A stretch of DNA of 24,147 nucleotides from Rhodospirillaceae bacterium (GCA_002691085.1 NZGX01000026.1:27148-51294), one strand, 5' to 3'; counted from the stretch's first letter, positions 8,761 to 17,149 are shown. Notes: a model not told the origin generated them from the sequence alone. Numbers and translations: made by a program.

Positions 8761-9240
8761 ATGCAAATTAGTCTTGTTGTTAATAATAAATTGGAAAGTG
8801 TAGACGTTGAACCTAGAACACTTCTAGTAGACCTATTAAGAGAGAAACTAGGATTAACAGGAACACATGTTGGCTGTGATACATCCCAGTGCGGTGCTTG
8901 TACTGTTCATCTCAATAGTGAAGCAATCAAATCATGTACTATACTTGCGGCACAAGCAGCTGATCAAAAAATAACAACGATTGAAGGTGTAGCCAATCAG
9001 GATGGCTCTCTGCACCCAATTCAAGAATCTTTTAGAAATAACCATGGCTTACAATGTGGGTTTTGTACCCCTGGAATGATAATGACTTCTTTAAAAATAA
9101 TTGAAAAATATAAAGAAAAAAAAGTTAATGAGGAAATAATAAGACATGAATTAGAAGGTAACTTTTGTAGATGTACAGGATACCAGAGCATTGTAGACTC
9201 AATATCTGACTACCTAGAAAATTCTAGTGAGAAACTATAA
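8761..9240 (+). CDS. coxS: Small 2x[2Fe-2S] subunit of a xanthine oxidase-family molybdenum hydroxylase
   Basis: A 159-residue iron-sulfur subunit starting at the ATG at 8761. An in-frame TTG at 8746 would add five residues but has no ribosome site, and family members begin near this Met. The N-terminal plant-type cluster is held by Cys39, Cys44, Cys47 and Cys59 (GCDTSQCGACTVH), and the C-terminal all-alpha cluster by Cys99, Cys102, Cys136 and Cys138 (QCGFCTPGM and NFCRCTGYQ). All eight ligands are present, so it should pass electrons from a molybdenum cofactor to the FAD subunit. The stop overlaps the next ATG by one base. No molybdenum-binding large subunit is present nearby, so whether the substrate is CO, an N-heterocycle or an aldehyde cannot be told. 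Confidence 0.93.
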   Translation: MQISLVVNNKLESVDVEPRTLLVDLLREKLGLTGTHVGCDTSQCGACTVHLNSEAIKSCTILAAQAADQKITTIEGVANQDGSLHPIQESFRNNHGLQCGFCTPGMIMTSLKIIEKYKEKKVNEEIIRHELEGNFCRCTGYQSIVDSISDYLENSSEKL

Positions 9241-10034
9241 TGTATAATTTTAATTATAAAAAACCTTCATCTATATCAGAGGCCAAGTCAATTTTTTCCT
9301 CATGTGATGATGCTAGTTACATTGCAGGAGGGATGACTCTCATACCTACATTAAAACAAAGACTAGCTATGCCCTCTGATTTAATTGATCTATCTTCAAT
9401 TTCAGAATTAAAATCAATTAAAGTTGAAGAAGAATGCATTACTGTTGGTGCAATGTGTAGTCATAAACAAATAAGTGAATCTGATAAAATTAGAACTGCT
9501 TTACCTGCACTTTCCAATTTAGCCAGCATGATAGGCGATCCTCAGGTTAGAAACCGTGGTACGATTGGTGGGTCAGTAGCGAATAGTGACCCTTCTGCTG
9601 ATTATCCAGCGGCATTACTTAGTTTAAATGCAAAAATATATACGTCTGAAAGGACAATTGATGTTGAAGATTTTTTTATAGGACTCTTTGAAACAGCACT
9701 TAATGAAGGGGAGATAGTGACAAAAATATCCTTCCCGATATGTGAAAAAGCTTCATATAAAAAATTCCCAAACCCTGCTTCTGGATACGCGGTAGTTGGA
9801 GCTTTTCTGTCAATGAAGAATGATATTATTAGGGTTGCTATAACTGGTGCAGGGCCAAAAGTATTTAGAATTAAACAAATGGAAGAAAAACTTTCGAAAA
9901 GTTTTTCTACGGACTCCATCAAGGACATAGTAGTGTCACATGATGACCTAAATTCTGATTTACATGCTTCTTCTGAATACAGATCACACTTAATTAACGT
10001 CATGGTAAATAGAGCAGTTCTTGAGCTTACATAA
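9240..10034 (+). CDS. coxM: Medium FAD-binding subunit of a xanthine oxidase-family molybdenum hydroxylase
   Basis: A 264-residue FAD subunit. FAD-binding segments are AGGMTLIPTLKQRL (29-42) and IGDPQVRNRGTIGG-VANSDPSADYPA (98-124), followed by the C-terminal domain with KKFPNPASGYAVVGAF (174-189). It is somewhat shorter than the roughly 285 residues common in CoxM but has no missing block that can be seen. Its ATG overlaps the coxS stop (TAATG), so translation is probably coupled. In the complete enzyme this subunit accepts electrons from CoxS clusters and passes them to quinone, NAD or O2. An MFS transporter gene, not the large subunit, follows after 25 bases. Confidence 0.92.
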   Translation: MYNFNYKKPSSISEAKSIFSSCDDASYIAGGMTLIPTLKQRLAMPSDLIDLSSISELKSIKVEEECITVGAMCSHKQISESDKIRTALPALSNLASMIGDPQVRNRGTIGGSVANSDPSADYPAALLSLNAKIYTSERTIDVEDFFIGLFETALNEGEIVTKISFPICEKASYKKFPNPASGYAVVGAFLSMKNDIIRVAITGAGPKVFRIKQMEEKLSKSFSTDSIKDIVVSHDDLNSDLHASSEYRSHLINVMVNRAVLELT

Positions 10035-10059
10035 TTCAATCAACAAAGTGGATTAAATA

Positions 10060-11328
10060 TTGAGAATTATTTCAATCTTAAAGGAAATGTGGGGGCTCCC
10101 ACTTCTAATTTTCTTAATTTGCATGATTGGTCAAGTTTTATCTAACTTTGATCAGTCATTATTTGCCTATGCAATACCTGGGATTATGAAAACCTTTGAT
10201 ATTGGGTTAGAGACAATTGGTAGTATATTATCTTTATCATTTATTTTTGCCGCTATTGTCACAGTTACTATTGGGATTGAAGCGGATCGTTTTGGAAGAA
10301 GAAAACTTTTTATATTTTGCTTAGCAAGTTCTGCTTTATTAGTTGGTCTGCATGCTCTAGCTCCCTCAATATTAAGCCTTACAATGTTTAGAGCATGTGC
10401 ATTTGGTCTAAGTGCTGGGATCCTTCCATTAGCTCAGGCTTATACAGCTGAAGCTGCACCAGCAAGAATAAGGGGTTTTATGACTGGCATGCTACAATGT
10501 GGTTATGCAATAGGCTGGTTCTTAGCAGCACTCATAGGGGCGCCAATATTAGAGGCTTATGGATGGAGATATATTTTTCTTCCAGCCCTCCTCGTCGTCC
10601 CAGTTGCATTTATTATTGCAAAAGCATTACCAGAGTCTGAGAGATTTAGGAAAGAAAAGATATCTGAGTCAGGTACAAATAATTCTTTATTGAATTTAAA
10701 TGAATGGATAGGAAAAATTAAAATTTTATTAGAGCCGGGGTTAAGAAAGAGGACGTTTTGGAGTATATCATTGTTCTTTTTCCAAGGCGGGGCATACGCT
10801 GGAACTGCTTTTTACTTTCCAACATTTTTTAGCGATGTTTATGGATATTCAGAAAGTGAATCTGCTTATATTGTAGGCTTGTCATATGGCATTGCTGTTA
10901 TTGGATACATAGCTGTCGCATTAATTGGAGAGTTTGTTTTAACGAGAAGAAATACAATACTAATTTTCTTGACCTTAGGAACATTTGCTATGTCTGGCCT
11001 CATCTGGCTCCCAAGCACTTATATGGGAAATATAATTTGGTTTGGGGCAATGACAATGACATTTTATGCGTCGGCCGCAGCAATGTGGGCTTTAGCTGCT
11101 GAACTATTTCCGACAAGAGCACGGGCAACAGCATCCTCAATTATGCTAGCTTCTATTTTAATATCTTTTGCAACATACCCAATTGCAGTAGCTTTATTAG
11201 TAGAAAACTTTGATTGGAGAATGGCATTTACTATTGTAGCTATCCCATCAGCAATAATAGCAACTATCTCAGCGGCAATGCTTCCTAATATAAAATCTGG
11301 TCTTGATCTAGATCAAATAGCTAAATAA
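10060..11328 (+). CDS. Major facilitator superfamily transporter
   Basis: A 422-residue integral membrane protein with about twelve hydrophobic segments and a central polar loop near residues 195-225. Loop 2-3 has the MFS motif GIEADRFGRRKLF (72-84), helix 4 ends in a short R-F/A turn, and the loop after helix 10 has ELFPTRARATASS, as in metabolite/H+ symporters of the aromatic-acid and metabolite groups. It probably imports an organic anion or aromatic acid. The start is uncertain: TTG at 10060 with AAGTGGA upstream is used, and an ATG at 10087 just before the first helix is the alternative. It follows coxM by 25 bases, so it likely serves the same pathway. It ends 17 bases from the convergent amine oxidase; no hairpin terminator is seen between them. 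Confidence 0.9.
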   Translation: MRIISILKEMWGLPLLIFLICMIGQVLSNFDQSLFAYAIPGIMKTFDIGLETIGSILSLSFIFAAIVTVTIGIEADRFGRRKLFIFCLASSALLVGLHALAPSILSLTMFRACAFGLSAGILPLAQAYTAEAAPARIRGFMTGMLQCGYAIGWFLAALIGAPILEAYGWRYIFLPALLVVPVAFIIAKALPESERFRKEKISESGTNNSLLNLNEWIGKIKILLEPGLRKRTFWSISLFFFQGGAYAGTAFYFPTFFSDVYGYSESESAYIVGLSYGIAVIGYIAVALIGEFVLTRRNTILIFLTLGTFAMSGLIWLPSTYMGNIIWFGAMTMTFYASAAAMWALAAELFPTRARATASSIMLASILISFATYPIAVALLVENFDWRMAFTIVAIPSAIIATISAAMLPNIKSGLDLDQIAK

Positions 11329-11345
11329 TTTTTAAATACTAAGAA

Positions 11346-12824
11346 CTAAGAATCTCTCTCCAAAATCTCAAAAGCTGCTCTTTCTCCTGATTTAGCTGCC
11401 GCTTCCATACCGTTCTCAATACTTCTTGTGTGCTCCCCAGCCAAATATAGTCTCTCATGAGGTTTAGCTATTTGAGAAGCCCAATCATTTATTTGTCCAG
11501 CACTATACACATGCCTACAACACCCAGATAATGACGATTTTGACCAAGAATGCATATCAATCACTTTTAATTTATCTTTAGTGGATGGCCTAATTTTTTC
11601 AAGCATTCTCAATACGAAAATACCAAGGTCCTCTTTTGAAAGCTGATCTAAACGATATGCTCCATTTCCATTCACCCAGCAATCTAGTAAAGAGATATCT
11701 TCACCACCAACCCTTCTTGCAAAAACTCTCTCAATTGAAGTATCGGTGTATAAACTTGGGTTACCAATATCATCGTCCCAAAAAGCTGAACTAAATTCAA
11801 GAAATACCCTTAATGTATTACTATGAGAAGAGTATTTAATTATGTCATCTTGAACTAATTTAAAACCTGGATTTATTTCAATATTTCTTAATGCACTAAG
11901 TGGTACAGCTGAAATAACATAACGACTATTATATTTTTTACCATCGATAGAAGTAACTTCACAATCTTGTTTTGACATACTTATTTGTTTAACAAGTTGA
12001 TTGAGACGAACCTCGCCCTTTAAAGCCTCAGCCATTGCCTCAGTTAATCTCTGCGTTCCACCTTTTACTTCACTAAAAGTTAAACCACTCGATGAGCTTG
12101 TACTATAAAGAGTCGTATTTTTATCCTTTGATTTTGGTATACCCCATTCAAGACGCTTTAAATCACGGAGATATGCTAAGGCAGATGCAGATTGTATGCT
12201 GTGAACATTTGCAGTGATTGATACTATTCTTAAAGCTTCTTCTGATGCGCCTGAATTCTTTAAGTGATCATAAATCGAAATATCAAAATCTGACATAGAC
12301 TTTGACAGCCAACTTTCCACATCTGGAAGAGGATTATGCTTGGAAAGATAAAAATACTCTAAACCAACCGGCTGAACTTCTCGCTCCTCACCAACAGTTT
12401 TATTTGCATTTGATTTGGACCAGTCTCGATCTGATACCAATTCACCATTAACGTAGTTTCCCATCTTTATCCTACTTGATGGATTAATAAGAGGAACTTC
12501 TAAACTATTAGCGATGTCTCGGACCCTTGCATAATATGGACCTATTGTTTGCCCACCAAGATTAATATTACCTGTTGGGAGCTCTAATGTTTTTACACGG
12601 CCGCCCACATAATCATCTCCCTCCAGGACAATAACTTTATACCCTTCCTGTTCTAAGTTTAGAGCAGCATTTAATCCCGCTAAACCTGCCCCGATTATGA
12701 TTACATCAGCTTTTTCAGAAGCATTAATTCTTTTTGATATCAATGGATATGCAGAAAAAGCAAAAAGCGAGTGGCCAAATCCCCTTCTTGTAAATCTATT
12801 TTTCTGTTTGAATTTTTTATTCAT
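11346..12824 (-). CDS. Flavin monoamine oxidase with Tat-type leader, downstream copy
   Basis: A 492-residue flavin amine oxidase. The leader has twin arginines followed by a hydrophobic stretch (TRRGFGHSLFAFSAYPLIS, 12-30), which fits Tat export with FAD already bound. The FAD domain shows DVIIIGAGLAG (40-50), acidic Glu68 at the end of beta 2, GGRV (74-77), and the C-terminal LYLAGEHTRSIENGMEAA block. A cysteine pair in SGCCRHVY lies just before that block, close to where covalent flavin attaches in monoamine oxidases; attachment here is only a possibility. Such enzymes oxidise amines to imines, releasing aldehyde and ammonia. GGAGG sits before the ATG. It is a diverged duplicate of the gene immediately upstream (17 bases away), sharing QTIGPYYAR-R and the C-terminal order. 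Confidence 0.9.
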   Translation of the reverse strand: MNKKFKQKNRFTRRGFGHSLFAFSAYPLISKRINASEKADVIIIGAGLAGLNAALNLEQEGYKVIVLEGDDYVGGRVKTLELPTGNINLGGQTIGPYYARVRDIANSLEVPLINPSSRIKMGNYVNGELVSDRDWSKSNANKTVGEEREVQPVGLEYFYLSKHNPLPDVESWLSKSMSDFDISIYDHLKNSGASEEALRIVSITANVHSIQSASALAYLRDLKRLEWGIPKSKDKNTTLYSTSSSSGLTFSEVKGGTQRLTEAMAEALKGEVRLNQLVKQISMSKQDCEVTSIDGKKYNSRYVISAVPLSALRNIEINPGFKLVQDDIIKYSSHSNTLRVFLEFSSAFWDDDIGNPSLYTDTSIERVFARRVGGEDISLLDCWVNGNGAYRLDQLSKEDLGIFVLRMLEKIRPSTKDKLKVIDMHSWSKSSLSGCCRHVYSAGQINDWASQIAKPHERLYLAGEHTRSIENGMEAAAKSGERAAFEILERDS

Positions 12825-12841
12825 TTTACCTCCAAAACAAT

Positions 12842-14323
12842 TTAACCTATTCTATCTAAGATTTCATATGCTGCTCTCTCGCCTGACTCCATAGCTGACT
12901 CCATACCAATTTCGAGACGGCGTGTATGTTCACCTGCAAAATGGAGTCTCCCATGAGGTTTGATCATTTCTTTTGCAAATCTAGTTACTTGACCAGGCCC
13001 ATAAGAATGACCACATCCATAAATAAAAGGATGTTGAGGCCAGGAATGAACTCCAGTAACCTCTAGTTTGCCTTTAGTTGATGGTCTTATCTTCTCTATT
13101 TCTCTTACAACAAACCTACCCCTGTCTTCTGTAGATAGCTGGTCAATCCGCTCCCCTTTCTTTCCTGCACAAATCACCATTAACCGATCTCTACTTCCAT
13201 CATACCCAATAGGTTGGCGAACAATTGTAATTGGGCCATCTGTCCACAAAGATGCATCCATCCCATCCTGTTCCCAAAAAGGCGCCCCCTTAAGTCGAAT
13301 ATGAACCTGAGTATTGTTTGCATAAGGCATATGCCTCACAGCCGCAGCTTGTTCTCCGCTGATAGAAGGTTTCATTGAAATTCTTCTCAAAGCACCAAAT
13401 GGGATAGCAGATATTGCAAAGTCTGCTTCATAACTAGTCCCATCAAGACATTCAACCTCTATTCCAGATTTTACAATTTCCATATTAGAAACTATTTTAT
13501 TCATTTTTACTTTGTCACCAAGAAAGTTTGCCATCGCCTCTGGTAATCTTGAGGTACCACCTTCGACTCTGGAACTCGTATAGGCATATTTTTGAAACCT
13601 ATCAAGTTGGTCAAACCCCTCTATTTCAACAGGTGACTCTGCCATTAGCTTACCACGCGCCTCTTCTTGAAGTAACCTTAGTAAAGAAACGTTCCAAGCA
13701 TCTGGAGACACTAAACCTTGATTCACTAAATGCAATGCCTCTTCAGAAATACCTTTTTCAATTAACCATGACGCCAATGGAACATCTAAATGAGATACTT
13801 CAGGATCAAGCCAATCATCAAAATTTTTAAGTGGGTTATTAGTACCCACATAAAAACCTTGCATTGCTGAAGGCACTATTTGTCTTTCTCTGCCAACAGT
13901 TTTATTGAGAGCATGTCCTTCCCAATCTTCTCTTCTTATCAGTGTATCTCCAATTGCATATGTAAAAGGTGCATTAATGTTTGCACCAGATTGAAGTTTA
14001 ACATTGAGTCTATGCGCCATATCTCTAATTCTTGCATAGTAGGGACCTATCTGAGAAGCACCAAGCTCTGGCTTTCCATATATATGATCAGCCGTAAAGG
14101 CTCTTCCACCAACCCTTGAACTAGCCTCAAGTACAGTTACTTTCAGACCCTCATCAGCTAATATAATACCTGCATTTAAACCAGAAAAACCCGCACCAAT
14201 GATGATTACGTCGCTTACATTCTTTGAATTTACTTTAGATGATGAACCAAGCAAAACAGACGAAGAACCAATTAGCCTAATTGCCTTTCTTCTTGATATT
14301 GTTTTTTTTCTTAATCTGTTCAT
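12842..14323 (-). CDS. Flavin monoamine oxidase with Tat-type leader, upstream copy
   Basis: A 493-residue paralogue of the following gene. The N-terminus carries a twin-arginine motif and a short hydrophobic stretch (ISRRKAIRLIGSSSVLLG, 9-26), so Tat-dependent export is expected. FAD-binding marks are DVIIIGAGFSG (38-48), Glu66, VGGRAFT (71-77) and the C-terminal LHFAGEHTRRLEIGMESAM block. One cysteine (YGCGHSY) aligns with the second cysteine of the paralogue. GAGGG lies about 4 bases before the ATG. The two oxidases agree in length and layout but differ in many interior residues, so they probably oxidise different amines or successive intermediates. An IclR-family gene lies 57 bases upstream on the same strand and probably controls both. 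The electron acceptor may be O2 or a periplasmic cytochrome, as in NicA2. Confidence 0.9.
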   Translation of the reverse strand: MNRLRKKTISRRKAIRLIGSSSVLLGSSSKVNSKNVSDVIIIGAGFSGLNAGIILADEGLKVTVLEASSRVGGRAFTADHIYGKPELGASQIGPYYARIRDMAHRLNVKLQSGANINAPFTYAIGDTLIRREDWEGHALNKTVGRERQIVPSAMQGFYVGTNNPLKNFDDWLDPEVSHLDVPLASWLIEKGISEEALHLVNQGLVSPDAWNVSLLRLLQEEARGKLMAESPVEIEGFDQLDRFQKYAYTSSRVEGGTSRLPEAMANFLGDKVKMNKIVSNMEIVKSGIEVECLDGTSYEADFAISAIPFGALRRISMKPSISGEQAAAVRHMPYANNTQVHIRLKGAPFWEQDGMDASLWTDGPITIVRQPIGYDGSRDRLMVICAGKKGERIDQLSTEDRGRFVVREIEKIRPSTKGKLEVTGVHSWPQHPFIYGCGHSYGPGQVTRFAKEMIKPHGRLHFAGEHTRRLEIGMESAMESGERAAYEILDRIG

Positions 14324-14380
14324 TTTTCCCTCATACTCAAAAAAAAGTTTATTGAGATGTTACTAAATTATTAATTTAAG

Positions 14381-15163
14381 TCATTCATTCTTACTAATCC
14401 AGCTTTCTATGCTTCTACCTATTTCAGTTGAGGCACTCTCAATTTGCGGAGAATACCTCTCTATTGCCTGACTAATGTTTAAAGCTGACAAAAGAAAGCG
14501 CATTGATAGAGTTGCAAAGATATTCTCTTTAACAATTATTGGATATGCTAAAACGCCATGATTCTGCCCCACTGTTGGTAAGCAAGCAAAACCTTTTTCT
14601 CTAATTTCAGAAAGAGACTTTCTAAATAATGTTACATTTGTTCTTGATTTGTTAAAAGCCTCTGGATCTCTTTTAAGAGAATAACTTATTAATTCAGAAG
14701 ACTTTTCATTCTCACAAAAAGATAGGTATACCATTCCAGAAGCTGTATTTATCAAAGAAATATGAAATCCTCCCCTGAGTCTATTAAGGGCATAAGGACT
14801 CAAGTCATCTGTTGTATCCCTAATTAGAATATTTGCTCCACTGATAGTACCTATTGCAATAGGCCATAAAATTTTATTACACAATGATGAGATTATTGGC
14901 CTTGAAATTTTACTTATCCACTCCTCTTGATCATATCCGTGGCTTAGTGACCTAACCTTTGAACTAAGCCTATAGTTTTTATCTCTTTCATCTCTAAAAA
15001 TATAACCAAGTGATTCTAATGTTCTTAATAACCTATATGCAGTAGGGCGAGGTAAGTTTGATAACTTACCAATTTGCGTAACCGTAAGACCATTATGCCT
15101 ATTTAGAATAGATATAATAGCCAAACCTCTCTCTAAGGCTCTTACTGATGACAACTCACCCAT
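14381..15163 (-). CDS. IclR-family transcriptional regulator (MhpR-like)
   Basis: A 260-residue regulator. The N-terminal winged helix-turn-helix runs from SVRALERGLAIISILNR (6-22) through LTVTQIGKLSNLPRPTAYRL (26-45) and LESLGYIFRD, with the wing at YRLSSKV (64-70). The rest (about 85-260) is the IclR effector-binding domain, including the GMVYLSF segment (143-149). The VRALERGL opening is characteristic of MhpR-type activators of aromatic catabolism. The usual ligand is a small organic acid or pathway intermediate. It precedes the two amine oxidases on the same strand, and its own promoter region holds a palindrome that overlaps a -35 element, which suggests autoregulation. Its ribosome site is weak (GTGAG). 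Confidence 0.92.
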   Translation of the reverse strand: MGELSSVRALERGLAIISILNRHNGLTVTQIGKLSNLPRPTAYRLLRTLESLGYIFRDERDKNYRLSSKVRSLSHGYDQEEWISKISRPIISSLCNKILWPIAIGTISGANILIRDTTDDLSPYALNRLRGGFHISLINTASGMVYLSFCENEKSSELISYSLKRDPEAFNKSRTNVTLFRKSLSEIREKGFACLPTVGQNHGVLAYPIIVKENIFATLSMRFLLSALNISQAIERYSPQIESASTEIGRSIESWISKNE

Positions 15164-15196
15164 ATGATCTCACATATTACTAAGAAGAATAATAAT

Positions 15197-15226
15197 ATTA
15201 TAATCACAGGAACATGTTGTTCACAA
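15197..15226 (-). promoter_or_regulatory. Predicted sigma-70-type promoter of the IclR gene
   Basis: On the minus strand a perfect TATAAT (15202 to 15197) follows TTGTGA (15226 to 15221; 4 of 6 matches to TTGACA) with an 18-base spacer. Transcription would begin near 15190, giving a leader of roughly 27 bases. The region is AT-rich, so the -10 alone is weak evidence; the pairing and position make it plausible. Confidence 0.45.
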
Positions 15227-15235
15227 AGCGGACAA
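15217..15235. promoter_or_regulatory. Putative IclR operator palindrome
   Basis: A 19-base imperfect inverted repeat reads TTGTCCGC-TTT-GTGAACAA on the minus strand; six of eight arm positions pair and the two mismatches are transitions. Length and symmetry fit IclR-family sites. It covers the predicted -35 box of the regulator gene, so binding should affect that promoter. A weaker copy of the core (CCGCT..TG.AC) lies exactly 24 bases upstream at 15241-15259. The 130-base gap 15164-15293 holds nothing else that can be recognised. Confidence 0.42.
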
Positions 15236-15293
15236 AATATGAGTCCATCTAGCGGTTGCCTAAGTCACGTAAATCTTAAAAATCTAAATTATT

Positions 15294-16208
15294 TTATTTA
15301 TCAATATCTCTAACTACCCTAATTCCAAAGACTTGAGTTACAAAGTCTTCTGTATCTCTACCTCTAAAACTAGGTTTTTGCCATGTTGCACGACTATGCC
15401 ATGCTCCGCCCCTAACTACTCTTTTTTCACACTTTCCTTTTATTAAAAAGGGTGTGCCATCATTTGGCTGGTTTTTGTATGGAACCTGATAACAATCCTC
15501 TGCCCACTCCCATACATTACCTATTATATCGTAAACACCAAAGATATTAGGCTCTAGCTGACCAACCTTGGCAATTATCCTCTGGTTATCATTACATTTT
15601 GCAGGTTCCCATGGCCTCAACCCGGCTGCTGATTGATCATAATAATTTGCAACTTTACAACCTTGATCTGGATCATCACCCCAAACCCATAGAGTATCAG
15701 TGCCTCCTCGAGCAACGTATTCCCACTCTGCTTCGGATGGGAGTCTATAACTTTTTCCTAAAGAATTACTTAGCCATTCAACATATGCTTTAGCATCATA
15801 CCAAGACACGCATGCAACGGGCTCATTATCATTAATTGGCCGACCATAACCTGGGTTTTTCCAATCAAGCCCTTTAACCAGCTCCACAGTTTTTCCAGTC
15901 CACATTCTACAATTTGTTCCTGGCGAATAATTTGTTGACTCAATAAACTTTCTAAATTGTGAATTGGTAATCTCATATTTTCCGATAGCAAATGAGTAAG
16001 AAATCTGCACTGTATGAGGAGGGCCTTCATACCTCTCTTCATTCACACCTCCATCATGGCCCATCGTGAATTTACCAGGTGGTATGATTACCATCTCAGG
16101 ACAATGCTCACATTCAGAAAAAATAGCTCCAGGTATCAAACTTACCTCCTGAGAGTGCAGAGTAACTGAAAACAGTATAGAGAATAATAATATAAGTATA
16201 TTTTTCAT
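15294..16208 (-). CDS. Exported SUMF1/FGE-sulfatase-domain protein, lacking the FGE cysteine pair (copy A)
   Basis: A 304-residue protein with a Sec signal (1-19, cut near LHS-Q) and one SUMF1 (C-type-lectin-like) domain. Family marks: PEMVIIPPGKFTMG (37-50), YEITNSQF (78-85), YRLPSEAEWEYVARGG (154-169), NIFGVYDIIGNVWEW (221-235), VVRGGAW (264-270) and FGIRVVRD (294-301). In true formylglycine-generating enzymes two copper-binding cysteines follow the RGGSW turn; here those places are Ser272 and Gln277, so sulfatase activation is unlikely. Eight cysteines (33, 36, 100, 133, 184, 205, 239, 260) are all shared with the adjacent copy, suggesting disulfides. Its role may be binding or a different oxidation. 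AAAGGG precedes the ATG by 7 bases. It is last in the GST-flavoprotein cluster. Confidence 0.85.
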   Translation of the reverse strand: MKNILILLFSILFSVTLHSQEVSLIPGAIFSECEHCPEMVIIPPGKFTMGHDGGVNEERYEGPPHTVQISYSFAIGKYEITNSQFRKFIESTNYSPGTNCRMWTGKTVELVKGLDWKNPGYGRPINDNEPVACVSWYDAKAYVEWLSNSLGKSYRLPSEAEWEYVARGGTDTLWVWGDDPDQGCKVANYYDQSAAGLRPWEPAKCNDNQRIIAKVGQLEPNIFGVYDIIGNVWEWAEDCYQVPYKNQPNDGTPFLIKGKCEKRVVRGGAWHSRATWQKPSFRGRDTEDFVTQVFGIRVVRDIDK

Positions 16209-16222
16209 AGTTTGACCCTTTC

Positions 16223-17149
16223 TTATCTATCAACTAAATCAAGAGCTACTCTGAAACCAAAGAGGTGACTTATCCTATCAAGAGGGTCACGACCTCTAAA
16301 TGTCGGCCTCTGCCATGATAAAGGAGATGACCAACCACCCCCCTTAACAGCTCTTCTGTCACAAGTTATATCTGACTCAACAGCCGAACCATCTCTGGGA
16401 AAAAGCGGAACTGGCATAATATAGCAATCCTGAACCCACTCCCATACATTTCCTGACATATCATATAATCCAAAATTATTAGGTTTTAGTGATGCAACTG
16501 GTGCAACGGTAGAAAAACCATCATCACATTTTACAGGCTCCCAGGGCCTATTGGGTGTAAAAGCTGAAGAATCATAAATATTTGCAACATCACACCCGCC
16601 ATCTGGATCATTTCCCCATGTAAATTTACCGGTAGTTCCAGCACGCGATGCATATTCCCACTCAGACTCACTTGGCAGTCTATAGAGTTTACCAGTTTTT
16701 TTTGCTAGCCAGTTTGTATATTCTTTTACATCATTCCACGTAACACAAACAACTGGCTCCTCTGGGAGAGGTGCCCGTCCGTAACCTGGGTCCTGCCAAT
16801 CTTTTCCTTCAGTATGAAAAAAAGTTTTCCCATCCCATATTGCACAGCCTGTTCCAGAAACGTAACCAGTATCTTCAGAAAATAATTGATATTGGTAATT
16901 TGTAATCTCGGTTTTACCAAGAGCAAAAACATAATCTATGCTAATACTTCTTACTGGACCCTCATATCTCTCTTTACTTACACCCCCATAGTGTCCCATT
17001 GAAAATCTTCCAGGAGGTATAGTAACCATCTCTGGACAGTCTGAGCAATCTTTAAAACTATTATCTTCAAGCACACTAGTTTCAGATCTAGCAACCAGAG
17101 AAACACAACTAAAAAAACTTATTAAAATTAAACTATAATATATTTTCAT
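16223..17149 (-). CDS. Exported SUMF1/FGE-sulfatase-domain protein, lacking the FGE cysteine pair (copy B)
   Basis: A 308-residue paralogue of the next gene. The ATG at 17149 is chosen over 17236 because it has GGAG seven bases upstream, starts directly with a signal peptide (MKIYYSLILISFFSC..., cut near ARS-E), and avoids overlap with the flavoprotein gene. The SUMF1 domain repeats the same blocks: CPEMVTIPPGRFSMG, YRLPSESEWEYASRAGT, NFGLYDMSGNVWEW, KGGGWSS and FGFRVALD. After the GGGW turn the catalytic cysteine places are again Ser and Gln (SSPLSWQ). The eight cysteines outside the leader match copy A one for one. The gap to the upstream flavoprotein is 16 bases and to copy A 14 bases, so one transcript is expected. 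The function is unknown. Confidence 0.84.
   Translation of the reverse strand: MKIYYSLILISFFSCVSLVARSETSVLEDNSFKDCSDCPEMVTIPPGRFSMGHYGGVSKERYEGPVRSISIDYVFALGKTEITNYQYQLFSEDTGYVSGTGCAIWDGKTFFHTEGKDWQDPGYGRAPLPEEPVVCVTWNDVKEYTNWLAKKTGKLYRLPSESEWEYASRAGTTGKFTWGNDPDGGCDVANIYDSSAFTPNRPWEPVKCDDGFSTVAPVASLKPNNFGLYDMSGNVWEWVQDCYIMPVPLFPRDGSAVESDITCDRRAVKGGGWSSPLSWQRPTFRGRDPLDRISHLFGFRVALDLVDR

Noticed and set aside
10035..10059. Possible remnant of a coxL gene between coxM and the MFS gene
   Set aside because: The gap is 25 bases; no fragment of a large subunit could be recognised.
12697..12894. Plus-strand 65-codon frame across the junction of the two amine oxidases
   Set aside because: It overlaps the Tat leader of one gene and the C-terminus of the other and reads as low-complexity hydrophobic sequence; coincidental.
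15294..17149. Annotation as active formylglycine-generating enzymes
   Set aside because: Both catalytic cysteine positions are replaced and no sulfatase gene is nearby.
17080..17149. Lipoprotein signal in SUMF1 copy B (SFFSC)
   Set aside because: The residues before Cys do not fit a lipobox; a signal peptidase I site near ARS-E is better.
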